64,000 nucleotides of DNA from Methylobacterium sp. J-088 (GCF_022829295.1 NZ_JAKSYH010000121.1:28601-92600), one strand, 5' to 3'; positions 54,654 to 64,000 are shown, counted from the first letter of the stretch. Notes: a model not told the origin generated them from the sequence alone. Made by a program: numbers and translations.

Positions 54654-56069
54654 TCAGGCCGCGAGCCGATGGCGGATCGCACCGGCGAAGCCGAGCACGT
54701 CGTAGCGCCACGCCGCCGCCCCCGCGCCGGCGGCGAGCAGGACCATGCGCAGCACCTGCCCCGGCACCATGAAGCCCCCCGGCATCAGCCCGATCCCGGC
54801 ATTGACGGCCGCGCAGGCCAGCGCAATCCCGGCGATGCCCGCCATGTCGGCGAGCGGCAGGGGCATCGTCGTGCCCTCCCGCCGGGCGCCGAACACCAGT
54901 ACGAGGCAGGCCGCGCTCTGCCCGCCCGCGAAGGCGAGGGCCGCCCCGGGGGCACCGAAGGTCGGGATCAAGAGAAGCGAGAGCGCCGCCACGGTCGCCA
55001 GGGTGGCGAAGGCCGCCGCCGCCTCCAGCCCGCTGGTCCGGGTGAAGTAGATCACCTGCCCGAAATAATAGGCGCGGAACATCATCAGGATGCTCGCCAG
55101 GATCAGCACCGGTGCGAGGTGGCGCGCCTCGGCCCGGTAGTCGGGCCCGAGCAGCACGGTGACCACGAGATCGTCGAAGCAGAGGAAGAACACGGCGCCG
55201 AAGGTCGCCACCAGGGTCATGGCCCGGGCAGCGTCGCTCAGGACCCCCGCGGCGGCGGCCATGCCGCCGGTGCGCGCCTCCCGCTTGGCGAGCGAGATCA
55301 GCGACAGGGCGATCGCCTCGCCGAACACGATGAAGCTCTGCCGCAGGAAATCCGCCAGCGCCCCGTAGGCGCCGAGCCCCGCCGGCCCCACGGTCTTGGC
55401 GATGATCAGCCGGTCGAGGCTCTGGGCCAGCGCCGCGGTCCCGAAGGAGAGCACCAGCGGCCAGCCATAGGTGAACAGGCGCAGGGCCTCGGCCCGGCTG
55501 CCGCGCCCGGGCATCATCGGCGCGATGGTGGCGGCGGCCGGGAGCGAGGCGAGCGCGTTGGCGGTGGCTACCGCGAAGGCGAGATCGAGCGGATCGGCCG
55601 AGAGGTGCAGCGCGAGGCTGCCGAGGCCGAGGATCAGCACGGCCCGGGTCATCACCGAGGCCGCCACCGCCCCGACCCGCAGGCGGGTGCGGGCGATCTC
55701 GGTCGCGCCCTCGAACAGGGTGGTGCCGCAGGCAAGCGCCAGGACCGCCGCCGCCATCCGGCCCGGGACCAAACCGAGCCCGGCCGCCAGCGCGCTGCCG
55801 AGGCCCGCAAGCAGCAGCGTGCCGGCGAGGATGCGCACCACGGTGCCGACCTGCGCGGGCTCGCGGGCCTCGTCGTAGAGGGCGAAGAACGCGAATTTCG
55901 GCCATTGGCAGGTCGCCCCGTAAAGCACCAGCGCCCAGGACAGGACATACAGGTAGGTGCCGTAGCTGGCCGCCGGCGCGAGCCGGGTGAACACCGCCAC
56001 CGAGGCCATGTTCAAGGCGGCCGCGAAGCCGCGCGAGCCGACATAGATCAGGCTGTGCCGGGCGATCAT
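54654..56069 (-). CDS. polysaccharide flippase (Wzx/MOP family), second copy
   Basis: A 471-aa membrane protein with about 12-14 helices. The start HSLIYVGSRGFAAALNMASV and SYGTYLYVLSWALVLYG, and later GAYGALADFLRQSFIVFGEA, match PST/Wzx flippases. It differs from the flippase at 21079-22521. It probably exports a lipid-linked glycan modified by the acetyltransferase encoded just downstream. ATG at 56069 is chosen. Confidence 0.87.
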   Translation of the reverse strand: MIARHSLIYVGSRGFAAALNMASVAVFTRLAPAASYGTYLYVLSWALVLYGATCQWPKFAFFALYDEAREPAQVGTVVRILAGTLLLAGLGSALAAGLGLVPGRMAAAVLALACGTTLFEGATEIARTRLRVGAVAASVMTRAVLILGLGSLALHLSADPLDLAFAVATANALASLPAAATIAPMMPGRGSRAEALRLFTYGWPLVLSFGTAALAQSLDRLIIAKTVGPAGLGAYGALADFLRQSFIVFGEAIALSLISLAKREARTGGMAAAAGVLSDAARAMTLVATFGAVFFLCFDDLVVTVLLGPDYRAEARHLAPVLILASILMMFRAYYFGQVIYFTRTSGLEAAAAFATLATVAALSLLLIPTFGAPGAALAFAGGQSAACLVLVFGARREGTTMPLPLADMAGIAGIALACAAVNAGIGLMPGGFMVPGQVLRMVLLAAGAGAAAWRYDVLGFAGAIRHRLAA

Positions 56070-56094
56070 GATCGGGACCGGGGACTGTCGCCCT

Positions 56095-56297
56095 CCTCTC
56101 CCCGCTTGCTGGGAGAGGCCCGCATGGACCTCGTCGTCCAGGCGGGAAGCGCAGGCGCAGCCGAAGCGGCGGTGAGGGGGCGGATCCGGAAGAGTCTCAT
56201 CCTCAACCGCCCCCTCACCCTCGGCTGCCGCCTCGCTTCCTGCCCCGACAAGGGGGCAGGAAGCCTTCTCCCCGCAAGCGGGGCGAGGGGGAGAGCT
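56095..56297. repeat. REP-like long inverted repeat D
   Basis: CTCTCCCCGCTTGC at the left and GCAAGCGGGGCGAGGGGGAG at the right pair, with a long region between. It lies between the flippase and gpmI genes (both minus strand), so it may separate two transcripts. Confidence 0.6.
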
Positions 56298-56487
56298 GCG
56301 TCCAGCATCGGCGCGTCGGGCAAAGTGGAAATCCGCAAACCCACCGAGAGAGACGGCAGCACGTATGGATCGTGCCCAGGCGCGGGCCACCCCCACCCCG
56401 CTCTGGCACGATCCGGTCCCGCAACGGGACGTATGGCGGGCAACTGAGGCATGACGGCCCGACCGGTGCAGCCGCCATGCCGGTCCA

Positions 56488-58026
<1,539 letters not shown>

Positions 58027-58497
58027 AACTCTCCTGGGTTTCCGGCGCTCGGCCGGATCCTACGGGCCGGGCGAGGCCGTCCCCTTTGCGGGTGTCGATA
58101 ATCGGCTTGGCCGCGCGAGACCACAGCCGAGGGGCCCGATCCGGCCACGACTCCATGAAAGCGTCGGGATTCTGACAGGCTCGATTACGCAGACGCGCGT
58201 GCGCCGCCCGACCCGCCGCCGGATGGAATTACCGGCCCGGCGCAACCGAACCACCCCGAGAAGGCTGCGGCGGGACGATCTTCGGGGATCACCGCGGATT
58301 GCAACTCCCCGGCAGGAGCCCGTGACAGGTCCGGCATGGATCCGTGGTTTCCGGTGGGGGAAAACCTGACGGAATCAAAGCCCGATCCGCCGGTCCAAGA
58401 TGTCTCAGGGAAAACCGCATGCGGAACAACTTGGCCGATTGCAACGCCTTCGCGTTCTGTTAGCCTGCTCGGATGTAATCGACAGGGATCATCCACC
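58027..58497. other. gene-free gap
   Basis: 471 bases between gpmI (minus) and the first tandem paralogue gene (plus). No gene was recognised. The AT content rises toward 58440-58490, where a promoter for the plus-strand gene may lie. Confidence 0.35.
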
Positions 58498-58815
58498 GTG
58501 GCCTCGACCGAGATCGTGAGTTCCGAGACGAGCGCGGATCTGGCACTCGACATGGTCGGTCGCGCTTACTTGGCCCTGGCGCTTCTCTACGAAACCGCCC
58601 ACCCGGGCGAGTTCGTCGATGTTCAGCGGAAGATCCGTGCGTTCGTCGAGGACAATTTCCGCATCGCCGAGGAATCGAGCCGGAGCGGAACCCTCGCTGC
58701 CGGAACCGTCGAGAATGCCACTCACCTTGTGAACAGCGTGCTGGCCGAGGCGGAGAACAAGATCGCGACGATGATTCGGCCTTCCCGACGCGGGCGCAAT
58801 CAGATGATGACTTGA
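58498..58815 (+). CDS. hypothetical protein, first of two tandem paralogues
   Basis: A 105-aa helical cytoplasmic protein. Its central block SADLALDMVGRAYLALALLY then ETAHPGEFVDVQRKIRAFVE resembles SDVALEILVRAYHALAVVYE and LSNPGAYATLHGQM in the gene at 58976. It starts with GTG, the only start giving this frame a sensible length. No known domain was recognised. It is likely a lineage-specific family. Confidence 0.65.
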   Translation: MASTEIVSSETSADLALDMVGRAYLALALLYETAHPGEFVDVQRKIRAFVEDNFRIAEESSRSGTLAAGTVENATHLVNSVLAEAENKIATMIRPSRRGRNQMMT

Positions 58816-58912
58816 TTTCATCAGCCAACATCTACCTGTGTTGCAGTCGAGCCATAAGCCGCCGTTAAATGTTCCCGCACCCCGAAGCGCTGCAATAACA
58901 ATAGCTTAGAAT

Positions 58913-58947
58913 ATCGACAGTCTTAAAGGGGCATGTTAACTGTCGAT
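58913..58947. promoter_or_regulatory. 9-bp inverted repeat before the second paralogue
   Basis: ATCGACAGT (58913-58921) and ACTGTCGAT (58939-58947) are perfect inverted repeats with a 17-base spacer in an AT-rich gap. It could be an operator or a terminator of the upstream gene. It ends 28 bases before the second paralogue. Confidence 0.55.
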
Positions 58948-58975
58948 TGGACAGCAATAAAACTCAAAGCGCGAC

Positions 58976-59281
58976 ATGGACAGCGATGATTGGGAGCAGG
59001 CCGCGAGCCGGTCGGATGTCGCGCTGGAGATCTTGGTTCGGGCCTACCACGCTCTGGCAGTCGTCTACGAGCTGTCCAACCCCGGCGCCTATGCGACGCT
59101 TCACGGCCAGATGATGCCGTATCTGTGCGACGGGCGCGGCCTTCGGGCACGGGACTGCGCAGGATCTCATCACACGGCCGAACTCGTGACCTCCGCCCTG
59201 GAACAGGTCCGCTGCGCGCTGGACGATGTCGGGTCCGACGTGGCGGCCGTCCGAAGCCGCCCGGACGAAGTCCTCGGCTAG
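58976..59281 (+). CDS. hypothetical protein, second of two tandem paralogues
   Basis: A 101-aa helical protein. It shares with the gene at 58498 the pattern S-D-x-A-L, then RAYxALAxxYE, then PGxx. It is more Cys/His-rich (LCDGRGLRARDCAGSHH), which may bind a metal, but this is speculation. The ATG at 58976 has no strong ribosome site. Function unknown. Confidence 0.6.
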   Translation: MDSDDWEQAASRSDVALEILVRAYHALAVVYELSNPGAYATLHGQMMPYLCDGRGLRARDCAGSHHTAELVTSALEQVRCALDDVGSDVAAVRSRPDEVLG

Positions 59282-59372
59282 AGCGGCGTTCAATTTCGGG
59301 GCAATCGAACCCGGCTCGCCATCTCTGTTTCTGTCCAGGTCTTTGTGCCGGCACACCCTGTGGGGTCGGCTA

Positions 59373-59475
59373 GAGCGGTGCCCGATCGCGTTGCACTCGA
59401 GCCCCACGCGAAGCCTTTGTTCTTGCGCGCTCTCTTGCGCCGAACCGGTGTCCACTTCGGCGGAGAGCGACCAAG
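59373..59475. repeat. dispersed palindromic repeat, copy 2
   Basis: The most complete copy. CGCTCTC pairs with GAGAGCG and CGCCGAA with TTCGGCG, around the loop CCGGTGTCCAC, with a TTG bulge. A close relative is at 10531-10633 and a partial copy at 47970-48030. No gene lies in 59282-59645. Confidence 0.75.
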
Positions 59476-59513
59476 TGCTCACTCGCATGCACTTCGTTCA
59501 TGCGAGTGAGCAC
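59475..59513 (+). terminator. 15-bp perfect hairpin following the repeat
   Basis: GTGCTCACTCGCATG (59475-59489) and CATGCGAGTGAGCAC (59499-59513) form a perfect 15-bp stem with a 9-base loop (CACTTCGTT). A TTTAGTTTTG stretch follows, so it could end transcription of the paralogue pair. It directly adjoins the dispersed repeat. Confidence 0.65.
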
Positions 59514-59645
59514 CAGACCTTTAGTTTTGCATCAATTTTCCGGACTCGGCTGACGCCTCCGTCTGGATCGATGCACTAGGGGCCATGCCGGCGCGGAACG
59601 CCCTGATCCCTCCTCGGGTCAGGACGTGCGGTCGGCGTCCGGTCG

Positions 59646-59804
59646 CTATCGGAACAGTGGCAGCCCGGCGCCGATGATGACGAGGCCGAGCATGATCAGG
59701 CCGCCGCCGGCGCCTTCGAAAGTTGTCTGCCGGACCGAGCGTTGCGGCGCCATGCCGGCCAGTGTCACGCCCGAGAGCAAGCAGATCGCACTGAGCAGGG
59801 CCAT
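59646..59804 (-). CDS. 52-aa two-helix membrane protein
   Basis: Codes MALLSAICLLSGVTLAGMAP then QRSVRQTTFEGAGGGLIMLG and LVIIGAGLPLFR. The two hydrophobic segments are separated by a polar turn. The ribosome site is weak (GGAG 11 bases upstream). Composition favours coding, but the call is uncertain. Confidence 0.45.
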   Translation of the reverse strand: MALLSAICLLSGVTLAGMAPQRSVRQTTFEGAGGGLIMLGLVIIGAGLPLFR

Positions 59805-60056
59805 GGCGTCGAAGGCTCCGGCGCCCGATGGACGCTCACGACAACATCGAGCCGACGAGCATGCGGACGGACCGTTAAAAATCCCTTTGCGGATCGGTCG
59901 CGGACCGTCCCCGCCGACGGGCGATTCTCGGCCCTGGCGCCCGCGGATATCGACCCGAACCGAAGCCCCCGATCGTCACGCGATCCTGGGCGCGGGTTAA
60001 CGCTCCATTAACCACGTCCCCGTTCCCTGGCCTGCGCAGTTCAGGTGGATGAACCC

Positions 60057-60308
60057 ATGGCCGACATCGATCTTCGTACCGCCTTCGCCCAATTGTGTGC
60101 CGACATGCCTGCGGGCGATACGGACGAGGCCGCCTACGAAGAGACGCTCAGGATCGCGGTTCAGCGCCTCGGCCGCCGGACCGGCGGTCATCGCGTCGAT
60201 CTCACGACGCGTCCCTTGTCGAACATCGGATCGACGGAGCCGGACTGCCCCTTCCTGATCTCGGTCGCGGCCCTGCCGATCGGCCGTCCGCACCACAGCC
60301 CCCACTGA
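60057..60308 (+). CDS. hypothetical protein
   Basis: An 83-aa acidic protein starting MADIDLRTAFAQLCADMPAG then DTDEAAYEETLRIAVQRLGR. It is helical at the N-terminus, with an Arg/Thr-rich C-terminal end. The ATG at 60057 is 14 bases after an AGGTGGA ribosome site, so the start at 60045 could also be used. No family recognised. Confidence 0.5.
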   Translation: MADIDLRTAFAQLCADMPAGDTDEAAYEETLRIAVQRLGRRTGGHRVDLTTRPLSNIGSTEPDCPFLISVAALPIGRPHHSPH

Positions 60309-60482
60309 ATCAGGCCGTCCGCGACGGCACCGTGACGCCTTCGACAGGGTCGGACCGGAGCGCGCGGCCAGGCTTCCCGGCCTTGACGGTGCACCGGGCG
60401 GTCGGAGCCGTGCACCCCGCACGGCTCCGCATCTTCGGTTCGCCGCGATACCGAGGCGGTGCATGCCTCGGCGGAGCGCCTG

Positions 60483-60644
60483 TCAGGCCGTCTCCCGCCG
60501 CGTGACGACGAGTGCCCAGATCGTGGCCGGGATCCAGCCGATGATCGTCACGTGTAGGATGATGCAGAGAATGCCCTGAAGCACCTTCCCGCGCAGGAAC
60601 ATGGCAAGCCACGGCGCGAGGAAGCAGATGATGATCATGATCAT
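60483..60644 (-). CDS. YqaE/Pmp3-family small membrane protein
   Basis: A 53-aa proteolipid with two transmembrane helices: MIMIIICFLAPWLAMFLRGK then VLQGILCIILHVTIIGWIPA and TIWALVV. The pattern CFLAPWLAMFLRGK (compare FLPPLAVFLKRG) and the second helix ending in GWIPATIWAL match YqaE/Pmp3. Members affect membrane potential and stress tolerance. AAGGAG lies 11 bases upstream. Confidence 0.88.
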   Translation of the reverse strand: MIMIIICFLAPWLAMFLRGKVLQGILCIILHVTIIGWIPATIWALVVTRRETA

Positions 60645-60894
60645 GGGTCGAAACGCTCCTTTGTCAGCGACATAGGCGCCCGGCTCACGTCCGGTAGCCC
60701 CTCCCGTTCAGCCGCCGGTGGGTACGGCGCCGGAGGATCTTCCGGCATCAGCGCGCCAGCGGGCCCCTGGCATGCCTGTCTGCGAGACCTGCGGCCTGCG
60801 GATCGGACCGCCACGCGCCGTGATGTCCGCGGAGACAGCCGCGACGGCGTACCTCGGCAGGAACCATAAGATCGGGCCGGCCGTTGCTGGCGCC

Positions 60895-61371
60895 ATGACC
60901 CATCACGTTGCCCTTGTCGGTTCGGTCCTTGCCGGCGTGGCGCTCTGGGCAGCGGTCTATGTCGCGCTCCTGCCGACGCGCCGGTCCGATCCAGCCGAGC
61001 CCCGTACCGTCAGCGTGATCACGCGCGTATCGTCCGCAGAATCCGCCGCCGATCGCGATGACCTGTCGCCCGGTCCGCGGCGTTGGGCCGATCTGCCCAG
61101 CGAGACGGCCAAGCGACCGAGCGCCCAGCCGGTCGATACCGATGTGCCGTCCGCGACCAGTCTTCCGGATGTCGGCGCCCAGCAGGCGGATCTGCCGACA
61201 CGCCAGCGCGGCCGCGCGCGGATCCGAGCGGCCGCCCCTCGCGACCTCCCCCTCGCACGGCACCTCACCCGGCCACACGCCTCCCGATCCGCCCGCGCGT
61301 TCGCGCGGCCGCGCTTCCGGCGGGTCCGGGAGCCGATCCAGTTCAGCCTGGCCACGCGATCGTCCTCTTGA
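60895..61371 (+). CDS. hypothetical single-pass membrane protein
   Basis: A 158-aa protein with an N-terminal helix (VALVGSVLAGVALWAAVYVA), then a long Arg/Pro/Ser-rich part likely outside the membrane and disordered. The frame is open back to 60718; the ATG at 60895 is the only start that places the helix properly. No family recognised. Confidence 0.5.
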   Translation: MTHHVALVGSVLAGVALWAAVYVALLPTRRSDPAEPRTVSVITRVSSAESAADRDDLSPGPRRWADLPSETAKRPSAQPVDTDVPSATSLPDVGAQQADLPTRQRGRARIRAAAPRDLPLARHLTRPHASRSARAFARPRFRRVREPIQFSLATRSSS

Positions 61372-61484
61372 CCCCCGACCGAAGGTTTTGGGCGGCCACG
61401 CAGCGTGGAACCATATCGCGCGCTGCGCCGTAACAGCCCCGCAGCGTTCCTGCGACCTCTGTGCAACCGGTAAAGCGAGGGTGG

Positions 61485-62204
61485 ATGCGTCGTCTCGTAC
61501 GCGCGATCATGGCCATCAGTCTGATCGCGGGCGATGCCGCTCAGGCCGCGTCCCTGACCGAGATGCCCAGCGAGACACCGGTCGGGAGCCGGCCGGTGGT
61601 GAGCGACCAAGCCCGGCTCAGGGACCTTGTCGACCGGGATGCCCAGACGTGGCGGCGCATCTCCGCCTCCATCTGCCGGGGATGCGGTGCGCCGCCACCG
61701 GCGCTGGACATCGTCCGGTCCAACCCGTTGCCCGTGCGGGCGCCGCGGGAGGCAGTCGCGGCGGCCCCCGTCCCGGAGGCCGGGCCTGCGCGCCCCACCC
61801 TGCGGCCGGTCTCACTCCGCAGCGCCGACGTGCCGACGCATGACGGGGCCCGCGGGCGTGGCGTGCGCTCGGACCCCGTCCCTGTACGCTTGACCGCCCG
61901 GGCGCGGCGCTACGCCCGGACCGCGCGCTTGCGCATCCTGCGCCATCACAGACGCCTGGCGCTCCTCCGGGCCCAGCGGAGACACGATGCCCGGCTGGCG
62001 GCCGAGAGACGCGAGGCCGCCGCGCATCGGTTGAAGCGCACGGGTCCGGAAGCTGGCTTCCTCAGGCTGGCGGAGAACCAGTCCGGCGGCGACCGTCGCC
62101 GGGTGCCGCTGCCGCCTCAACGACCCGATACGCTGTGTGCCGATGACCGCGCGCTGGCCACGGCCCGGATACGGCCGGTTTCGACCTGTACCATCACGCC
62201 GTAA
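61485..62204 (+). CDS. exported Arg-rich hypothetical protein
   Basis: A 239-aa protein with a Sec signal (RRLVRAIMAISLIAGDAAQA, cut near AQA-AS). A CRGCG pair (about residue 63) is in the middle, and the C-terminal half is very Arg/Ala-rich (HHRRLALLRAQRRHDARLAA). No domain was recognised. It may be lineage-specific. A GTG at 61461 is a less likely start. Confidence 0.5.
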   Translation: MRRLVRAIMAISLIAGDAAQAASLTEMPSETPVGSRPVVSDQARLRDLVDRDAQTWRRISASICRGCGAPPPALDIVRSNPLPVRAPREAVAAAPVPEAGPARPTLRPVSLRSADVPTHDGARGRGVRSDPVPVRLTARARRYARTARLRILRHHRRLALLRAQRRHDARLAAERREAAAHRLKRTGPEAGFLRLAENQSGGDRRRVPLPPQRPDTLCADDRALATARIRPVSTCTITP

Positions 62205-62241
62205 CGATCCGGGATACGCCGCCCCGGCTCGGTCCGTCGCG

Positions 62242-62796
62242 TCAGTGAAACGCGGCCTGGGCCGGCCCCTCCAGCTCGGCGCGCGCGAGTTCGATCCCGA
62301 CCTCGTGCAGCAGCCGCTCGATGAGGGGGCGCAGACGCCCCACGGATGCGGGCTCGACGAGGGTGTGGGCCATGAGGAGGTGATCCGCCATGGCCTCCAG
62401 CATGGAACTCGGCGGTGTCGCCGGATGCACCGGAGGCGGCACGAAACTCCCGAGCGAACCGTAGGCCCGCATCTCCGCGGCGGGATCTTCAGCCATCGGT
62501 GTGATCGATCCGAGGAAGCCCAGGAACGTCCGGTTCGGCGGGCCGAAGGACGGTACCGCCCCGGCGGCGACCCACATGGCCCGGCCATCGTGTGCCAGCA
62601 TCCGGTAGCGCAGGTTGAAGGCGCGCTGTGCCTGAATGGCGGACTCGACGGTTGTGCGGGCGATGTCGCGATCCTCCGGATGCACGACCCGAGCCCAGCC
62701 GAACCCCACGGCGTCCTCCAGGGACTGGCTGGTCAAGTCGGTCCATTCCGGGCTGATGAAGGTCGCCCGTCCCTGTGCATTCGTCACGAAGATCAT
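62242..62796 (-). CDS. PAS-domain protein
   Basis: A 184-aa protein with one PAS fold at the N-terminus: IFVTNAQGRATFISPEWTDL, the helix SLEDAVGFGWARVVHPED, then FNLRYRMLAHDGRAMWVAAG. After that the tail (about 110-184) is helical with no known output domain. The start overlaps the stop of the 129-aa gene (ATGA), so the two are coupled. It may be a sensor module for an unknown partner. Confidence 0.8.
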   Translation of the reverse strand: MIFVTNAQGRATFISPEWTDLTSQSLEDAVGFGWARVVHPEDRDIARTTVESAIQAQRAFNLRYRMLAHDGRAMWVAAGAVPSFGPPNRTFLGFLGSITPMAEDPAAEMRAYGSLGSFVPPPVHPATPPSSMLEAMADHLLMAHTLVEPASVGRLRPLIERLLHEVGIELARAELEGPAQAAFH

Positions 62797-63182
62797 GGGC
62801 GGATCACGCCGGAGCGCTCCGACGCCACCCCGCGCGCGAAGGCCAGGATCCTCCGGCGGTCCGCGTGGTCGGTCAGACTCTGCCAGATCCGCAACAGCTC
62901 ACCCTGATCGGCGAAGTCGGATCCCGATGCGCCGTCCTTGCGGAACATGGCCTCCGGCCGGCCCAGCGCTTCGGCGATGCGTCTGATCATGCGCTCACGC
63001 GGCGGCGGACAGGGGGCGATCCGTTCAGGCGCACTCTCCGGCAAGGGACGCCCCTCCACGATCCATGGCGCATGCGATCCGACCCGGACGCACCACCCAA
63101 AGGTGTATTGAACCGCTGGCCCGACTTCAATGTAGAAGGATATACAATTCATAATCGACATACCGCGACGAAGACGCGTCAT
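62793..63182 (-). CDS. hypothetical protein upstream of the PAS gene
   Basis: A 129-aa protein. The C-terminal 60 residues look like a helical domain (RMIRRIAEALGRPEAMFR then ELLRIWQSLTDHADRRRILA FAR), seen next to short regulators in Methylobacterium. The N-terminal part (ISFYIEVGPAVQYTFGWCVR) is AT-rich in its DNA and of uncertain reading. Several ATGs (63182, 63161, 63152) lack ribosome sites. The stop overlaps the start of the PAS gene. Confidence 0.5.
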   Translation of the reverse strand: MTRLRRGMSIMNCISFYIEVGPAVQYTFGWCVRVGSHAPWIVEGRPLPESAPERIAPCPPPRERMIRRIAEALGRPEAMFRKDGASGSDFADQGELLRIWQSLTDHADRRRILAFARGVASERSGVIRP

Positions 63183-63636
63183 CGCCAGCGTGGCCGCGCC
63201 ACCGGCTCATCCACCGCGGCGTCTCGGATGCGTCGCACCAGTGCAGGCGGGAACCTGTGCAGGCGGGGCTTGCATGGCGAGGTTCAAGATCGGCAGCGGT
63301 CGCCCGCACGACGCCAGCTTCCCCGGATTCGCGCGTGATCCGGCCCAGGGATGAAGGCCCGGAATGCTCGTCCTGCGAGCCTCGCCTTGGCCAGGCGCAC
63401 CGGCCGTCGACGCGGCCGACCGACGACACTCCGACGGCGACGCTGCCCCCGCTGGTGCCCGATCCAGAGAGTTCTGGTGTTCGATGAAATCTCCGGACGA
63501 TACGGTCGAACACGACGCGGGCCACATCAAGTAGCGTCGATGCCGACCCGCACCCCGACCCTGTCAGCGTCGCCGGCAGCGTTCCGGTTGAACACCACGG
63601 GCGTCAGTCGCGGTGCCCCGCGCGAACAGGTTCAAG
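63183..63636. other. gene-free gap before the right-edge element
   Basis: 454 bases with no gene supported. The open frames here lack ribosome sites and have a random composition. No repeat was noticed. Confidence 0.35.
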
Positions 63637-63653
63637 TTGAGAGATGTAGAAAG

Positions 63654-63686
63654 TGGCGCCCCCGAAAGGATTCGAACCTCTGATAC
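63654..63686 (-). other. tRNA 3'-end remnant (T-arm plus acceptor), candidate att site
   Basis: On the minus strand the T-arm reads AGAGG-TTCGAAT-CCTTT (63681-63665), then CGGGGGC-G-CCA (63664-63654). The 5' half of a tRNA (acceptor GCCCCCG, D-arm, anticodon arm) is not found upstream, so it is not an intact gene. It resembles the 3' end of an alphaproteobacterial tRNA-Arg. Such fragments are left by integrative elements that use tRNA genes. Confidence 0.6.
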
Positions 63687-63714
63687 CAGCTCTCGTTGAG
63701 TGGGACTCACGGGG

Positions 63715-64000
63715 TAGCCTTGGCGGCTGAAGGGTGATTCTGTCTTCGGGTTTGGAGCCCGAGGAGATGGCATGGCTGCACCGGTGCCACTGCGATCGGA
63801 CTTCGACGCGGAGGGCCTGCGCGCCGTGGCCAATTGCGCGCGCGATCCCGCCCATCCGCGGCGCCTGCTGGCTGTGTCGGCGATCTACGCGGGCGGCTCA
63901 CGCTCGGCCGCCGCCGCTCTCGGCGGGGTCGGGCTCCAGACGGTGCGCGACTGGGTCGTGGCGTCTCGGTGTCCGGTCTGCCCCGCCCTCGGCAAAGGGG
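63715..64000 (+). mobile_element. IS630-type insertion sequence, left part
   Basis: A TA dinucleotide at 63715 is followed by a gene for an IS630-like transposase that runs off the window. IS630 elements insert at TA. The exact terminal inverted repeat could not be defined from one end. Confidence 0.5.
63772..64000 (+). CDS. IS630-family transposase, partial
   Basis: At least 76 codons reach the window end. MAAPVPLRSDFDAEGLRAVA then HPRRLLAVSAIYAGGSRSAA and GVGLQTVRDWVV match the N-terminal HTH of IS630 transposases. A GAGGAG ribosome site is 5 bases upstream. After DWVV the sequence (ASRCPVCPALGKG) departs from the usual RFNxxGPxGLxDGKAPG, so it may be frameshifted and inactive. Confidence 0.75.
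   Translation, partial: MAAPVPLRSDFDAEGLRAVANCARDPAHPRRLLAVSAIYAGGSRSAAAALGGVGLQTVRDWVVASRCPVCPALGKG

Noticed and set aside
54646..55905. Upstream extension of the CelD-like gene to an 822-codon frame
   Set aside because: The extra part is antisense or out of frame to the flippase gene and is Gly/Arg-rich; the true start is at 54645.
59626..60000. 124-codon plus frame opposite the 52-aa gene
   Set aside because: Composition is random and there is no ribosome site; the minus strand gives two clean membrane helices instead.
63654..63745. A complete tRNA gene on the minus strand
   Set aside because: Only the T-arm and acceptor 3' strand fit. No matching acceptor 5' strand, D-arm or proper anticodon arm was found in the right place.
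63564..63833. 89-codon minus frame with SEVRILSGAP
   Set aside because: This phrase is the well-known translation of a tRNA 3' end, so the frame is spurious.

Overview
The window is GC-rich throughout and its gene content points to an alphaproteobacterium of the order Hyphomicrobiales, most likely Methylobacterium or Methylorubrum. The pointers are a MucR/Ros-type regulator, a DUF2336 protein, RNase E with an acidic insert, DUF1491, an FdhF/YdeP-family formate dehydrogenase-like protein, YidD and a 16-bp consensus parS. The assignment is inferred from family content, not from a database search. It reads as ordinary chromosome with small accessory patches. A perfect parS at 37507 suggests the region lies fairly near the replication origin.

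Layout. 0.2-4 kb: RecD-like helicase, hemF, thioesterase, MucR-type regulator. 4-12 kb: small conserved genes, a GNAT, DUF2336, a membrane histidine kinase, a peptidoglycan-binding membrane protein, a 43-aa exported peptide gene and DUF1491. 12-18.9 kb: a PanE-like reductase, the dgcN-dgcA pair (D-glutamate utilisation), a GNAT, and a type III ornithine decarboxylase behind a long hairpin-rich leader. 18.9-25.7 kb: a Cache chemoreceptor, a flippase, glcE-glcF separated by a REP-like palindrome, and a decayed toxin-antitoxin pair. 26.4-32.9 kb: rne, a soluble chemoreceptor, the ureide genes uraD-uraH plus an exported uraH paralogue, DUF2934 and DUF3606 proteins. 33-37.3 kb: a KdgT-family transporter divergent from a GntR regulator, a DUF1537 kinase and PdxA2, which together look like a four-carbon sugar-acid (threonate/erythronate) catabolic unit.

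37.3-48 kb: a REP-like element, parS, yidD with a NifU/IscU-like scaffold, folE, hisI with a patatin, PhoD, CBS, rhomboid, a PAS and PilZ pair, a SCO protein, a PRC-barrel protein and trmL. 48-58 kb: an FdhF/YdeP molybdoenzyme, small membrane proteins, an AraC regulator, a GNAT (CelD-like) and flippase pair, gpmI. 58-64 kb: two tandem paralogues of an unknown small protein, a dispersed palindromic repeat with a 15-bp perfect hairpin, several lineage-specific small proteins, a YqaE/Pmp3 peptide, a two-gene PAS module, then a tRNA 3'-end remnant next to a truncated IS630-type element at the right edge.

No CRISPR array, rRNA, intact tRNA or prophage was seen. The most interesting items are parS, the ornithine decarboxylase leader, the 14-bp start-codon repeat before the neighbouring GNAT, the 43-aa exported peptide, the exported HIU hydrolase paralogue, the dead toxin-antitoxin locus and the tandem small-protein paralogues.
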